Source: Acetispira formosa (nom. nud.) (GTDB taxonomy: Bacteria > Desulfobacterota > Desulfarculia > Adiutricales > Adiutricaceae). Taken from it: 64,000 nt of DNA. The stretch spans positions 1-64,000 of the forward strand of contig CP026658.1 in NCBI GenBank assembly GCA_023525915.1. The letters are read 5' to 3'. A program made the position numbers and the translations under genes. The notes below the pieces were generated by a model that worked only from the letters and a program-made list of their open reading frames with translations, did no database searches and was not told where the DNA came from. Shown here piece by piece: positions 44,362 through 53,229 of the stretch. Each line of letters begins with the position of its first letter. The first letter of the stretch is position 1.

Positions 44362-45665
44362 GGCGCGAAGATGGGGGCAAGCCGGTTCTCCACGTCGTCG
44401 CCCACTTGGGTGGCGGGGTCGGGCGGGTTTTGCTGAATTATCTTGAGGCCGTTCGCCACGGCCCGCGCCGCCACCGCCTGATGTGCCTTGATTACGCCAA
44501 CGAAGAGGCCCGCGCCCGCTGCGCCGCCGCCTCCATACCCCTGGCCGACCGGCTTTCCGAACGGCCGGAGGAATTGGCCGGGGCGCTGGCCGAAGCGGCG
44601 GCGGCGGTCGTCCATTGGTGGAACCATCCGCTGATGTTTAAGTGGCTGACGGGCGGCCGGTGGCCGGCCGCCCGCGTCCTGATGTGGTCGCACGTTTCCG
44701 GGCGGGCCGCGCCCCAGCCCATAACCGAAGCCCTGGCCGCCTTCCCCGATCTTTTCGCCGCGGCTAGTCCGGTGAGCCTGAAGCTCCCCGCGCTGGCGGA
44801 AGCCGCCGCCCGGAACCGGGCCCGGCTTTTGTTCAGCACCGCCGGGGTGGGGCATTTGGCCGGGGCCGCGCCAAAGGCGCATCACGGTTTTCGGGTGGGC
44901 TATCTGGGGACGGTGGATTACGCCAAAATGCACCCGGATTTCATTGACCTGTGCCTGTCGGCCGGTCTCCCGGAAGCTGTTTTTGCCGTGGCCGGGGGGC
45001 CGGAGCATGAAGCCCTGCGCCGGGAAACCGAGCGGCGCGGAGTGGCCCGCCGTTTCGAAATACTTGGCCCGGTGGACGATCCCCAAACTTTCCTCTCGAC
45101 CCTGGACGTGTTCGGCTACCCCCTGAACCCGGACCATTACGGCACGGGCGAACAGGTGCTGATAGAGGCCCAGGCGGCCGGAGTGCCGCCGGTGGTGCTG
45201 GCGGGGGGGGCGGAGGAATACGTGGTGGAGCATGGGGCGACCGGTTTGGCGGCCCCATTGGCGGCCGATTACGGCCCCTGCCTCAAACAGTTGCATGACG
45301 AGCCGGAGATGCGGCTGAAGCTGTCGCGGCAGGCGGCCGCGCGGGCCGGGGAGCGTTTCGGCCTGGAAGCGTTCATCGAAAAATTTGAAGCCCTGTTGGC
45401 CGAACTAATGGCCTTTCCCAAGGCGGCCCGCCGCTGGCCGGGCCTTTCAGCTCCGCCCCGGCCCTGGGAAATGTTTTTGCTCTCCCAGGGCCGGGCCGCC
45501 CCGTTTTTTGAACGAACCCTGGCCGAAGGCCGCCCTCCCGGCCCGGTTCCGCCCGCCTGGCTCTCCAGAAGCCGGGGCACGGTTTTTCACTACGCCGATT
45601 TTTTCCCCGAAGACGAGCGCCTGCGGAAATGCGCCGGCCTTCTGGATGGAAACACTATTCTATAA
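44358..45665 (+). CDS. Family 4-type glycosyltransferase
   Basis: 435 aa, GT-B fold. N-terminal LHVVAHLGGGVGRVLLNYLEAV, linker region GFRVGYLGTVDYAKMHPDFIDLC, VFAVAGGPEHEALR, and the donor-site region DVFGYPLNPDHYGTGEQVLIEAQAAGVPPVVLAGGAEEYVV (EX7E-like). This is the typical order of group 1 glycosyltransferases. It is unusual in being coupled to the upstream toxin gene. Confidence 0.85.
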   Translation: MRREDGGKPVLHVVAHLGGGVGRVLLNYLEAVRHGPRRHRLMCLDYANEEARARCAAASIPLADRLSERPEELAGALAEAAAAVVHWWNHPLMFKWLTGGRWPAARVLMWSHVSGRAAPQPITEALAAFPDLFAAASPVSLKLPALAEAAARNRARLLFSTAGVGHLAGAAPKAHHGFRVGYLGTVDYAKMHPDFIDLCLSAGLPEAVFAVAGGPEHEALRRETERRGVARRFEILGPVDDPQTFLSTLDVFGYPLNPDHYGTGEQVLIEAQAAGVPPVVLAGGAEEYVVEHGATGLAAPLAADYGPCLKQLHDEPEMRLKLSRQAAARAGERFGLEAFIEKFEALLAELMAFPKAARRWPGLSAPPRPWEMFLLSQGRAAPFFERTLAEGRPPGPVPPAWLSRSRGTVFHYADFFPEDERLRKCAGLLDGNTIL

Positions 45666-45676
45666 TCCATTGACCC

Positions 45677-45765
45677 GCCGGAGGCCGGGGATTGTTTTGG
45701 CCTGGCGGTGGTTCCGGGGGGTCTTTAGTCACGGAGCCAGGCCAAAACAATCCCCGGCTTCCGGC
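45677..45765. repeat. Inverted repeat, family 1 copy 5
   Basis: Arms 45677-45706 and 45736-45765 (30 bp, one mismatch; CCGGGGATTGTTTTGGCC) around a 29-nt loop with CCGGGGGGTCTTTAGTC. With copy 6 it fills the 324-bp gap before 45990. The arm type (GGGGATTGTTTT) differs from the GAGAAATGTTTTTG arms of copies 1 and 4. Confidence 0.85.
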
Positions 45766-45815
45766 TCCCACTCGGCCAGGCATACTTTCCAGCCCTTTAG
45801 AAAACCGAGCAGGCA

Positions 45816-45846
45816 GCCGCCGGGCAAAAACATTTCTCCCGGCGGC
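45816..45846. repeat. Short palindrome, family 1 copy 6
   Basis: GCCGCCGGG (45816-45824) and CCCGGCGGC (45838-45846) flank CAAAAACATTTCT. Flanking sequence (CTCGGCCAGGCATACTTTCC, AGCCCTTTAGAAAACCGAGC) is shared with the copy at 54.5 kb, but the core between the palindrome arms is in the reverse orientation there. Confidence 0.8.
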
Positions 45847-45989
45847 GGTCCCCCGCTTTTCCGTAATCATAACAGCGGTACGGAGCGTCGGTAAGGCAAG
45901 ATGGAAAAAGCCGTAAACAGAAGCGCCGGGATTGATTCGCCGCCTTCATTTATGTTACTTTGGCGCATAGCGATAAAAGAGGCCACCCC

Positions 45990-46757
45990 ATGAATAACAA
46001 CGACCCATTGAAACTGTTTTATCAGGAAAAGCAAGAGCGCATCAACGCCCAGGGGCAGGATGCTCCTTTAAAGGCGGCGGCGGACGAATTTACCCGGCTG
46101 TCGCTCAAGAGCGGCTACAGCTATAATTTTTCCTGGCTGGGCCGCCCGGTCATCCAGTATCCGCAGGATATGGCGGCCATGCAGGAAATCATCTGGCAGG
46201 TCAAGCCGCGTTTGATCGTCGAAACCGGCGTGGCCCACGGCGGCTCGGCCATTTTTCACGCCAGTATGCTGGAGCTGATCGGGGGACCCGGCAAGGTTCT
46301 GGCCATTGACATCGATGTCCGGGCCCACAACCGCCCCCTGATTGAAGGCCACCCCATGTCCCGGCGGCTGGAGCTTCTGGAGGGCGACAGCACCGGCCCG
46401 GCGGCCGCGAGCCGCGCCCGCGCCCTGGCGGCGGAGGCGGCGGGGCCGGTTATGGCGGTGCTGGATTCGTGCCACAGCCACGGGCATGTTTTGGAGGAAC
46501 TGGAGCTTTATTCACCCCTGGTGACGCCCGGCAGTTACCTGGTGGTTTTTGACGGATTGGTGGAACAGTTTCCTGAAGAGTCGGTGGCTGCGGGCCGCCC
46601 TTGGGGGGCCGGCGACAATCCCCTGACGGCGACGCGCGAATTTTTAAAAACCCACCCGGAATTTGAGGCGGATAGGGATATCGAAAATAAACTCCTCATC
46701 ACCGCCGCCCCGGAGGGCTGGCTGAAGAGGAAAGGCGGGAGTAGCAACGGTGTATAA
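45990..46757 (+). CDS. Cephalosporin-hydroxylase-family (CmcI-like) methyltransferase
   Basis: 255 aa. Core IQYPQDMAAMQEIIWQVKPRLIVETGVAHGGSAIFHASML, VLAIDIDVRAHNR, and a late GSYLVVFDGLVEQ match the CmcI/rhamnosyl O-methyltransferase family, SAM-dependent enzymes of antibiotic and glycan tailoring. ATG 45990 with GAGGCC upstream is preferred over TTG 45960. It overlaps the next gene by 8 nt. Sugar O-methylation is inferred. Confidence 0.75.
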   Translation: MNNNDPLKLFYQEKQERINAQGQDAPLKAAADEFTRLSLKSGYSYNFSWLGRPVIQYPQDMAAMQEIIWQVKPRLIVETGVAHGGSAIFHASMLELIGGPGKVLAIDIDVRAHNRPLIEGHPMSRRLELLEGDSTGPAAASRARALAAEAAGPVMAVLDSCHSHGHVLEELELYSPLVTPGSYLVVFDGLVEQFPEESVAAGRPWGAGDNPLTATREFLKTHPEFEADRDIENKLLITAAPEGWLKRKGGSSNGV

Positions 46758-47991
46758 ATTTGTAATGATTCCAGAGGTATATCCCAGAAGTTTCCAGCTT
46801 GAGCCCACCGATCCCTTCCTGGAGACTCTTCAGGCCCTGCCGCCCAAGGCGACGGCCTTCTGCTGCGGCGGTGCCTTTGCCAAAGCCAATGGCCGGTTGT
46901 TGGACACACTGCGGAAACAAAAAAGGACGGTCGAGGTGGACAGCCTTGAAAGTCTGGGGCCGGAATGCCTGGTGGTGTCCAGTTTTTTCAATAAATTCAG
47001 CCCTACGGAAAAATTTGAGCAAGTGCGCGCCTCCGGGGCCAAAATTCTTTATTATCTGGACTATACCGAGGAAAACGGCTATGTCCCTGATAAGAACGAA
47101 TATTTCATTTACAGCTCTGAAGCCCAGCTTTTCAGCTGTATGGCCAACGGGCAATTCAGCCTGGATTCTTCCGGCCGTGCTGAGGCCGGGCGGATGGAAG
47201 AGGGCGGCGAGGGGGTGGCCGTGGGGCTTCTGCGGCCGCATGACATAACTAAAGGGCGGGACGAGCCGCGTGAGATTCTGCGGCGGAAACTGGCTGAGGC
47301 CATGGGCCTGGAATTCAACCCCGACCGCCTCCTGGCCGTTCACTTCACCAATCACAATCTTGATTCGGCGGCTGTGGAACGGGGCCTTATGCGTCTGGCT
47401 GAACACTGCGACATTCTGATCAAGCACCATGAAACGCGGGAGGAGGCCATAGTCAAGCTGGAAGGGCCGGGGATATTCAATTACTACAGCCACTATGGCA
47501 GCGTCAATCATCATCTGAGCTATCTGGCCCGCTATGCTGCCGACGTGGCCTTGATAGGCTGCTTCAGCGGGGCCGCGCCCACCACTTTGATGATGGGCAC
47601 GAAAATGATCCCGGTGTTTACGCAAAAAGTTTTCGCTACCGGCAAGGCCCGGGAGGCGGGTGCCTATAGCAGTTTTTCCACGGAAATGCGCAACCCTTTC
47701 CGGGTGGTGACCCTGAAAATAAGCGACTGTCTGCCCCCTGTTTCCCTGGAGGCGACCGAGATGCTCTGGGAACGCATTAACGACGCCGCTTACTGGGAAA
47801 GATATAAGGCCGAACTTTCGAGCATACAAAAGGCAGCCCTGGGGAGTTTTCTTTTGGGCCCGGCGGCTTTGAAACGCGCTCAGGCCTTTATTGTGCGGCT
47901 GATGCAAAACGGCTCCTTTTTCGCTCCGGGCACCAATAAACTGGTCATGATTCGGCCGCTGTTGTCCGTCAACGTCGGGAACCCGCTGTAG
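46750..47991 (+). CDS. GT-B-like protein, paralogue of the protein at 51946
   Basis: 413 aa. It has no strong family signature but shares its C-terminus with the protein at 51946 (YWERYKAELSSIQKAALGSFLLG against YWQRYDREIETVQRFTFGEYFLG, and a common domain order). Segments DILIKHHETREEA and DVALIGCFSGAAPTTLMMGTKMIPVF resemble the donor side of CDP-glycerol glycerophosphotransferase-like GT-B proteins. GTG start overlapping the previous stop. It lies just before the phosphoramidate genes, so a transferase of that group is one possibility. Confidence 0.5.
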   Translation: MYKFVMIPEVYPRSFQLEPTDPFLETLQALPPKATAFCCGGAFAKANGRLLDTLRKQKRTVEVDSLESLGPECLVVSSFFNKFSPTEKFEQVRASGAKILYYLDYTEENGYVPDKNEYFIYSSEAQLFSCMANGQFSLDSSGRAEAGRMEEGGEGVAVGLLRPHDITKGRDEPREILRRKLAEAMGLEFNPDRLLAVHFTNHNLDSAAVERGLMRLAEHCDILIKHHETREEAIVKLEGPGIFNYYSHYGSVNHHLSYLARYAADVALIGCFSGAAPTTLMMGTKMIPVFTQKVFATGKAREAGAYSSFSTEMRNPFRVVTLKISDCLPPVSLEATEMLWERINDAAYWERYKAELSSIQKAALGSFLLGPAALKRAQAFIVRLMQNGSFFAPGTNKLVMIRPLLSVNVGNPL

Positions 47992-48022
47992 TGATTTGTA
48001 AAAAATTATTGTTGTCTGATTT

Positions 48023-48038
48023 TGGCTTAAAAATTGCT
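48023..48038 (+). promoter_or_regulatory. Sigma54-like -24/-12 promoter for the phosphoramidate genes
   Basis: TGGCTTA-AAAA-TTGCT has GG and GC at the correct 10-bp spacing and a perfect -12 TTGCT; the -24 lacks ACG. It lies 52 bp before the ATG at 48090. Confidence 0.5.
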
Positions 48039-48089
48039 TTACTAAAACTTCAGGTTTATATGAAGCAGTTTTTTCCCAAGGAGTCAGCC

Positions 48090-50552
48090 ATGTTTCCCGG
48101 CCGCAGTAAAGCTGAAATGTTGTCGTATCTGTCGGAGGAGGGTTTTCCCGTCCCGGCCCTGACTTTTTTCACCCTCGGTCAGTGGCGCGAGTCTCCTGAT
48201 GAATGTTTGAATAAAATCGAAAAACTCGGGGCCGGCCTTTTGGCTGTCCGCTCCAGCTCCCGTAGCGAAGACGGGCTGGAAAGCTCTCTGGCCGGGGCCT
48301 TTGAAAGTCTTTTAAACATCCCGGCCTGGCCGCCGGAGCCTCTTGCCGCGGCCATTGACGAAGTGGGCGCGGCCCTGGAAAGCGGCGATGATCAGATTCT
48401 GATCCAGAAAATGGCGGAAAACGTTATCATGAGCGGCGTTCTCATGACCCGCTCCTTAGATGACGGCTCGCCCTACTATGTCGTTAATTACGACGACGCC
48501 AGCGGCCGCACCGACACCGTCACCAGCGGGCGCGGGGTCAGTAAAACCGTTTATGTCCATCGGGGAGTCCACTCCGACGATTTTGACTCCCCGCGTCTGT
48601 CGGCCGTGGTGGCCCTGGCCCGGAAGCTGGAAGCCCTCTTCAGCGGACAGCCCCTGGACATGGAATTCGCCGTTGACGCGAACCTGGAAGTTCACCTTCT
48701 CCAGGCCCGCCCCATCTGCACCACCCGCCACTGGGCGGCCGATATCGAGAAAAACGTCAATGCCCATATCGGGCATGTGGCCGAGTTCGTCGGCCAATTG
48801 ATGACGCCCCGGCGGGGCCTCTTCGGCAGCCGCTGCATTCTGGGCGTCATGCCCGACTGGAACCCGGCTGAAATGATCGGCATCCACCCGCGCCCTCTGC
48901 CCCTGAGCCTTTACCGCGAGCTGATAACCCGCCGCGTCTGGAGCCAGGGGCGCGAACTTATGGGCTACCGGGCGCTGCCGCCGGTGGAATTGATGGTTTC
49001 GGTGGGCGGGCGGCCGTATATTGACGCGCGGGCCAGCTTCAATTCCTTCCTCCCGGCGGGCCTGCCGGACGCTATGTGTGAAAAGCTGGTCGAAGCCTGG
49101 CTGGACCGGCTGGACCACAACCCAATGCTCCACGACAAGGTGGAATTCGAAATCGTGCCCACCGTGCTGGAGCCGGGCTTTGAGGAAGTGGTCAAAAATC
49201 GCTATCCCGGCCTTTTAAGCGAAGCCGAACTGGTGGAATACCGGGTGCGCCTGTCGGACCTGACGGGCCGGGCCATGAGCCCCTCCGGCAGCCTGGACCG
49301 GGCTCTGGGCGACATCGAGCGTCTGCGGGCCCTGCAGGAGGCCAGCCTTTCGACGGAACGCCGGGCGGCCGAAAATCTGGGCCAGTTCGATCTGGCCCTG
49401 AAAATCGCGGAAAGCCTGGAGCAGTGCCGCACCCTCGGGACGCTCCCCTTCGCAGTGGCGGCCCGCCACGGCTTTATCGCGGAAACCTGGCTGAGGGGGG
49501 CCGTGCGTTTGGGCGTTCTGTCGCCTGAGCGGGTGGAGCGGCTGAAGCGCTCGGTCAAGACCGTGAGCGGGGAGCTGACGCGGGATTTTCAGGCCGTTCT
49601 GGCCGGGCGCATGCCCCGCCGGGCCTTCCTGCGTCTTTACGGCCACCTCCGGCCCGGTGCCTATGATTTGATGTCCCCCTCTTATCGCGAGCGCGAAGAC
49701 CTTTTCGACGCGCCCCCTTTGCCCATTCCTGAATACGCGGCCGGGCTGGGTCGTCAGTCCTTTGTCGGCGAAGGTTTTGGGGCCGAGACCCGCTTCGGCC
49801 TGACCGAGACGGAGCAAAAGGGCCTGGAAGGCCTTTTCCTGGCCTCCGGCCTGTCCATCGGGGCCGAAGGTTTTGTGGAGTATGTGAAAAAAGCCGTGGC
49901 CGGGCGGGAATACGCTAAATTCATCTTCACCCGCCACCTCGACCACATCCTTTATCTGGTTGAGCTGTGGGGACGGCGGCTGGATTTCAGCCGCACTGAT
50001 TTGACCAACATCGCCATAAGCGATATTTTATCCTCCGTCTTCCAGCCGCTCCCGCTGGAAGGCCGCGAGTATTTCCGGGAACGGCTGGCCGCCGGGGGCC
50101 GCGACCACGCTTTGGGCCGTTCGTTCAAGCTGTCGTATCTCATCCGCTCACCGCGCGACGTCTATATCGTCCCTCAGCACCGCAGCGAACCCAACTTCAT
50201 CGGCAGCGGCAAAGTGACGGCCCCCGCCGTTCACCTGGACCCCGGCGCGCCCACCCCGGACCTGGGCGGGGCCATTGTCTGCATCGACAGCGCCGACCCC
50301 GGCTACGACTGGATTTTCACCCGCAACATTGCCGGGCTGGTGACGCGCTACGGCGGGACCAATTCCCACATGGCCATCCGCTGCGCGGAATACGGCCTCC
50401 CGGCGGCCATAGGCTGCGGTGAAATGATTTTTGAGACGGCCATAAAAAGCGAGCGCCTGACCCTGGACTGCGCGGCCCGGAGCCTGACTCCGGCCGGCCT
50501 TGTGCCCGCCGCCGTCCCTCCGGCCGGCCGCCTGGCTGAAATTCTGCCGTGA
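48090..50552 (+). CDS. L-glutamine kinase-like PEP-synthase-family enzyme (Cj1418-like)
   Basis: 820 aa. N-terminal PPDK/PEP-synthase ATP-binding domain (LLAVRSSSRSEDGLESSLAGAFESLL, LDMEFAVDANLEVHLLQARPI), a central domain, and a C-terminal swivelling phosphohistidine domain (GLVTRYGGTNSHMAIRCAEYGLPAAIG, catalytic His760). There is no PEP-binding barrel. C. jejuni Cj1418, the L-glutamine kinase of O-methyl phosphoramidate synthesis, has this type, and the next genes match Cj1417, Cj1416 and Cj1415. ATG 48090 is chosen for AAGGAG 5 bp upstream; the open frame to 47991 covers the promoter. Confidence 0.8.
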   Translation: MFPGRSKAEMLSYLSEEGFPVPALTFFTLGQWRESPDECLNKIEKLGAGLLAVRSSSRSEDGLESSLAGAFESLLNIPAWPPEPLAAAIDEVGAALESGDDQILIQKMAENVIMSGVLMTRSLDDGSPYYVVNYDDASGRTDTVTSGRGVSKTVYVHRGVHSDDFDSPRLSAVVALARKLEALFSGQPLDMEFAVDANLEVHLLQARPICTTRHWAADIEKNVNAHIGHVAEFVGQLMTPRRGLFGSRCILGVMPDWNPAEMIGIHPRPLPLSLYRELITRRVWSQGRELMGYRALPPVELMVSVGGRPYIDARASFNSFLPAGLPDAMCEKLVEAWLDRLDHNPMLHDKVEFEIVPTVLEPGFEEVVKNRYPGLLSEAELVEYRVRLSDLTGRAMSPSGSLDRALGDIERLRALQEASLSTERRAAENLGQFDLALKIAESLEQCRTLGTLPFAVAARHGFIAETWLRGAVRLGVLSPERVERLKRSVKTVSGELTRDFQAVLAGRMPRRAFLRLYGHLRPGAYDLMSPSYREREDLFDAPPLPIPEYAAGLGRQSFVGEGFGAETRFGLTETEQKGLEGLFLASGLSIGAEGFVEYVKKAVAGREYAKFIFTRHLDHILYLVELWGRRLDFSRTDLTNIAISDILSSVFQPLPLEGREYFRERLAAGGRDHALGRSFKLSYLIRSPRDVYIVPQHRSEPNFIGSGKVTAPAVHLDPGAPTPDLGGAIVCIDSADPGYDWIFTRNIAGLVTRYGGTNSHMAIRCAEYGLPAAIGCGEMIFETAIKSERLTLDCAARSLTPAGLVPAAVPPAGRLAEILP

Positions 50553-51163
50553 CGCGCCTTCCGCTTATCGGCCTGACCCAGCGCCTGACGGCCGTCGAGC
50601 CGCACGGCGAGCGCCGCGATAGCCTGGCCCGCGACTGGCTGGGCTTCATGAAGGCCCTGGCGCTGCCCTGGCTGGCCCTGCCCAACGATGCGGAGACGGC
50701 TCTGGATTTGGCTGCGCGTTTCGATTTGGGGGGGCTGATCCTCACCGGCGGCGAGGACATGGGGGTTTATCCCGAACGTGATGAAACCGAAGCCGCGCTC
50801 CTGTCCTGGGCGCGGGAAACGGGCCGCCCGGCGGTGGGGGTCTGCCGGGGTTTTCAGTTCATGTGGCAGTGGCTTGGGGGCGGCCTGGCCCCGGTGGAGC
50901 GGGCGGCCCACGTGGCCGTGCGCCACGAAATAGTTATGGCCGATGGAACGCGGCGTATGGTAAACTCCTATCACAATTTCGCCCCGGAAGCGGGGGGTGC
51001 CCGCCCGATGACTCCCCTGGCCCGATGCGCGGCCGACGGCAATCTGGAAATGGCCGGATGCGGCAAATTTTTAGGGCTGATGTGGCACCCGGAACGGGAG
51101 CCGCAACCGGCGGCTGAAGACCTGATCATCTTTGATTTTTTGAAAAGGCAAACAGAGGCATAA
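50549..51163 (+). CDS. Class I amidotransferase-like hydrolase (Cj1417-like)
   Basis: 204 aa, peptidase C26/PuuD-like fold: GGLILTGGEDMG, nucleophile Cys99 in AVGVCRGFQFMW, oxyanion-side GGG, and the His180/Glu182 pair in GLMWHPERE. In C. jejuni the homologue Cj1417 releases glutamate from CDP-L-glutamine to give cytidine diphosphoramidate. GTG start overlaps the kinase stop (GTGA). A generic gamma-glutamyl hydrolase is the alternative; gene order favours the phosphoramidate role. Confidence 0.8.
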   Translation: MTRLPLIGLTQRLTAVEPHGERRDSLARDWLGFMKALALPWLALPNDAETALDLAARFDLGGLILTGGEDMGVYPERDETEAALLSWARETGRPAVGVCRGFQFMWQWLGGGLAPVERAAHVAVRHEIVMADGTRRMVNSYHNFAPEAGGARPMTPLARCAADGNLEMAGCGKFLGLMWHPEREPQPAAEDLIIFDFLKRQTEA

Positions 51164-51164
51164 C

Positions 51165-51929
51165 ATGAAAGCCGTAATTCTGGCCGCCGGGCGCGGCTCG
51201 CGCCTTAAACGGCACACCGACGATCTTCCCAAATGCCTGACGGAGCTGGCCGCGCGTCCGCTTCTTTATTGGCAGCTGGAGGCTTTGAGCCAGGCCGGGG
51301 CCGGGGAAATCGCCGTGGTGTCGGGATATCAGAGCGGGAAAATCAAAGAGCTGGCGGGCAGCGGTCCCGCCCCGTTCACGGCCCTGGAAAATGTCCGCTG
51401 GGCCGAAACCAACATGCTCGCCAGCCTTTTATGCGCCGCCGATTGGGCCGGGGGCGAGGAATGCCTGATAAGCTATTCCGATATCGTCTATCCGGCGGCT
51501 CATGCGCGGCAGCTCATGGGCGATAAAAATCCGGTGGCCCTGACCTATGACCTTCAATGGGAAAAGCTGTGGAGCCTCCGAAGCGGCGGCGACCCTTTGT
51601 TCGACGCGGAAACTTTCCGGGCCGAAGGGGGCCTGTTGAAAGACATTGGCCTGAAACCGCAAAGTCTGGATGAAGTGCGCGGCCAGTACATGGGCCTTTT
51701 AAAGCTGACGGCGACCGGCTGGCGCATCTGGCTGGAAACCTGCCGCGCAATGGGCCAGGCTGTAGACAGGACTGACATGACCGGCTTTTTGCGGAAACTT
51801 CTGGCCGAAGGGGTTAAGATAGGGGCCGTGCCCGTAAGCGGGGCCTGGTGCGAGGTAGATACGGACGGCGATTTGGAAAAATACGAAGCGGCCCTGGCCG
51901 CCGGAAATTTCAGCCACGATTGGCGTTGA
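51165..51929 (+). CDS. Nucleotidyltransferase (Cj1416-like, CTP:phosphoglutamine cytidylyltransferase)
   Basis: 254 aa. N-terminal VILAAGRGSRLKRHTDDLPKCL is the NTP-transferase signature with the catalytic Lys; LISYSDIVYP is the metal-binding Asp region; WCEVDTDGDLEKYE closes the fold as in sugar/choline-phosphate nucleotidyltransferases. Cj1416 couples CTP with glutamine phosphate. One base separates it from the Cj1417-like gene. Confidence 0.8.
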   Translation: MKAVILAAGRGSRLKRHTDDLPKCLTELAARPLLYWQLEALSQAGAGEIAVVSGYQSGKIKELAGSGPAPFTALENVRWAETNMLASLLCAADWAGGEECLISYSDIVYPAAHARQLMGDKNPVALTYDLQWEKLWSLRSGGDPLFDAETFRAEGGLLKDIGLKPQSLDEVRGQYMGLLKLTATGWRIWLETCRAMGQAVDRTDMTGFLRKLLAEGVKIGAVPVSGAWCEVDTDGDLEKYEAALAAGNFSHDWR

Positions 51930-51945
51930 GACCAGGGGGAGACAG

Positions 51946-53187
51946 GTGGAGAAAATCGCGGCCATTAATTATATGGCCTCCGGCCGTTTCGCGGAGCCTA
52001 TTCTCCGCGGGCTTGGGGATGAAGCCGTTTTTTACTGCGGCCCCGTCAAGGACGACCGCCAGAGGGCAACTGTTGAAGCTTTTAAAAAATCCGGGGTGGA
52101 AGTGGTTATCAATAATTATGATAAAGCCCTGAAACATAAATTTTTCCTGATGGACAGCGCCCACAAGCTGAACATCAACAGCCCCGTCCGCCCGGAGATC
52201 CCCGGCCTGATCAGAAAGCTGGAAGGCGAAGGGGCGCGTTTTATCCACTACACCCACAATAGCGGATTCGCCATCCCTAATGTTTTGTTCGGCCCCCAGG
52301 ATTACATCCTCTGCCCGTCAGAGGCCTTTCTCGCCTCCACGGTGGGTGGGGGCAAATTTATTTTTGACGGCAACGGCCAGCCGATTATGGGCAAGACCCC
52401 TCAGGGGAGCGAGGCGGTGGTGACCGGCCTGGGCGCGGCCGATTTCAGCGTCGAACAGGATTTTGACAAAAAGGCCGAACTTAACAATGCCGCCGAACAA
52501 TTGGGCCTGAAGCTGAACCCTGATTTGCCGACGATTCTCTATCTGGTGGATTTCCGGTTTGAAAAAGGGGAAATGGAAACGGCCTGCCAGGCCCTGGCCC
52601 AAAAGGCCAATGTGATCATTAAAAACCAGGGCCCGGCCATTCCCGAGGAGGGCCTGACGGCCCTGGACATTGAAGGCGAAAACATTTTTTACTTTGCTGA
52701 GCGCCGGGACACCAACAACGCTTTCTACCGCCTGCGTCAGGCGGTGGACTGCACCGTGGTCAGTTTCATATCCGGCGGCTTTGTCACCAACGTTATGCTG
52801 GGTCTCAGAACAATACCGGTATATTCGACAACTGTTGTGCGGGATATGCCTCCGCACCGTTATAACTACACTTATTTCCTGCGCGATTTCGGGGGCCTGA
52901 ACATCCAGTTGAACTATTGGTTCGCGCCGCTGCCGCTGGCCGCACCGGAGCTTCTGGCCAGGCGCCTGGACGATGAGGTTTACTGGCAAAGGTACGACCG
53001 GGAGATAGAGACGGTTCAGCGTTTTACTTTCGGCGAATACTTTCTGGGCCGGGAAGCAGTTGAGCGGGCGGTGTTTTTCATCCGGCGGCTTCTGCGGGTC
53101 AGATCTTTCGCCCCGTCCGTTTTGCCGGAAGGCGGGGGCATGAAAAACGGCCCCATCTATCGCCCGCCCTGCCCGGTGGCGCTCTGA
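51946..53187 (+). CDS. GT-B-like protein, candidate phosphoramidate or sugar transferase
   Basis: 413 aa. Paralogue of the protein at 46750, exactly equal in length. Segments LPTILYLVDFRFEKGEMETAC, NVIIKNQGP, VDCTVVSFISGGFVTNVMLGLRTIPVYST and the C-terminal YWQRYDREIETVQ suit a GT-B fold of CDP-glycerol glycerophosphotransferase type. Its position inside the phosphoramidate set (Cj1421/Cj1422 hold the transferase role in C. jejuni) makes it a candidate for transfer to the glycan; homology to those was not established. GTG start, GGGGGAG upstream. Confidence 0.5.
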   Translation: MEKIAAINYMASGRFAEPILRGLGDEAVFYCGPVKDDRQRATVEAFKKSGVEVVINNYDKALKHKFFLMDSAHKLNINSPVRPEIPGLIRKLEGEGARFIHYTHNSGFAIPNVLFGPQDYILCPSEAFLASTVGGGKFIFDGNGQPIMGKTPQGSEAVVTGLGAADFSVEQDFDKKAELNNAAEQLGLKLNPDLPTILYLVDFRFEKGEMETACQALAQKANVIIKNQGPAIPEEGLTALDIEGENIFYFAERRDTNNAFYRLRQAVDCTVVSFISGGFVTNVMLGLRTIPVYSTTVVRDMPPHRYNYTYFLRDFGGLNIQLNYWFAPLPLAAPELLARRLDDEVYWQRYDREIETVQRFTFGEYFLGREAVERAVFFIRRLLRVRSFAPSVLPEGGGMKNGPIYRPPCPVAL

Positions 53188-53229
53188 GACCGGATAGCCC
53201 GAAAAATTTGAACAAGATCGGAGATTTTT

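Noticed and set aside
46699..47907. 402-codon minus-strand frame
   Set aside because: Antisense to the GT-B-like gene at 46750, whose plus-strand product has a convincing paralogue at 51946.
47991..48089. N-terminal extension of the glutamine-kinase-like protein
   Set aside because: It covers the sigma54-like promoter and has no RBS, whereas ATG 48090 has AAGGAG at proper spacing.
48090..50552. Rifampicin phosphotransferase or PEP synthase
   Set aside because: The fold is shared, but no PEP barrel is visible and the next genes match the phosphoramidate pathway; still worth a direct comparison.
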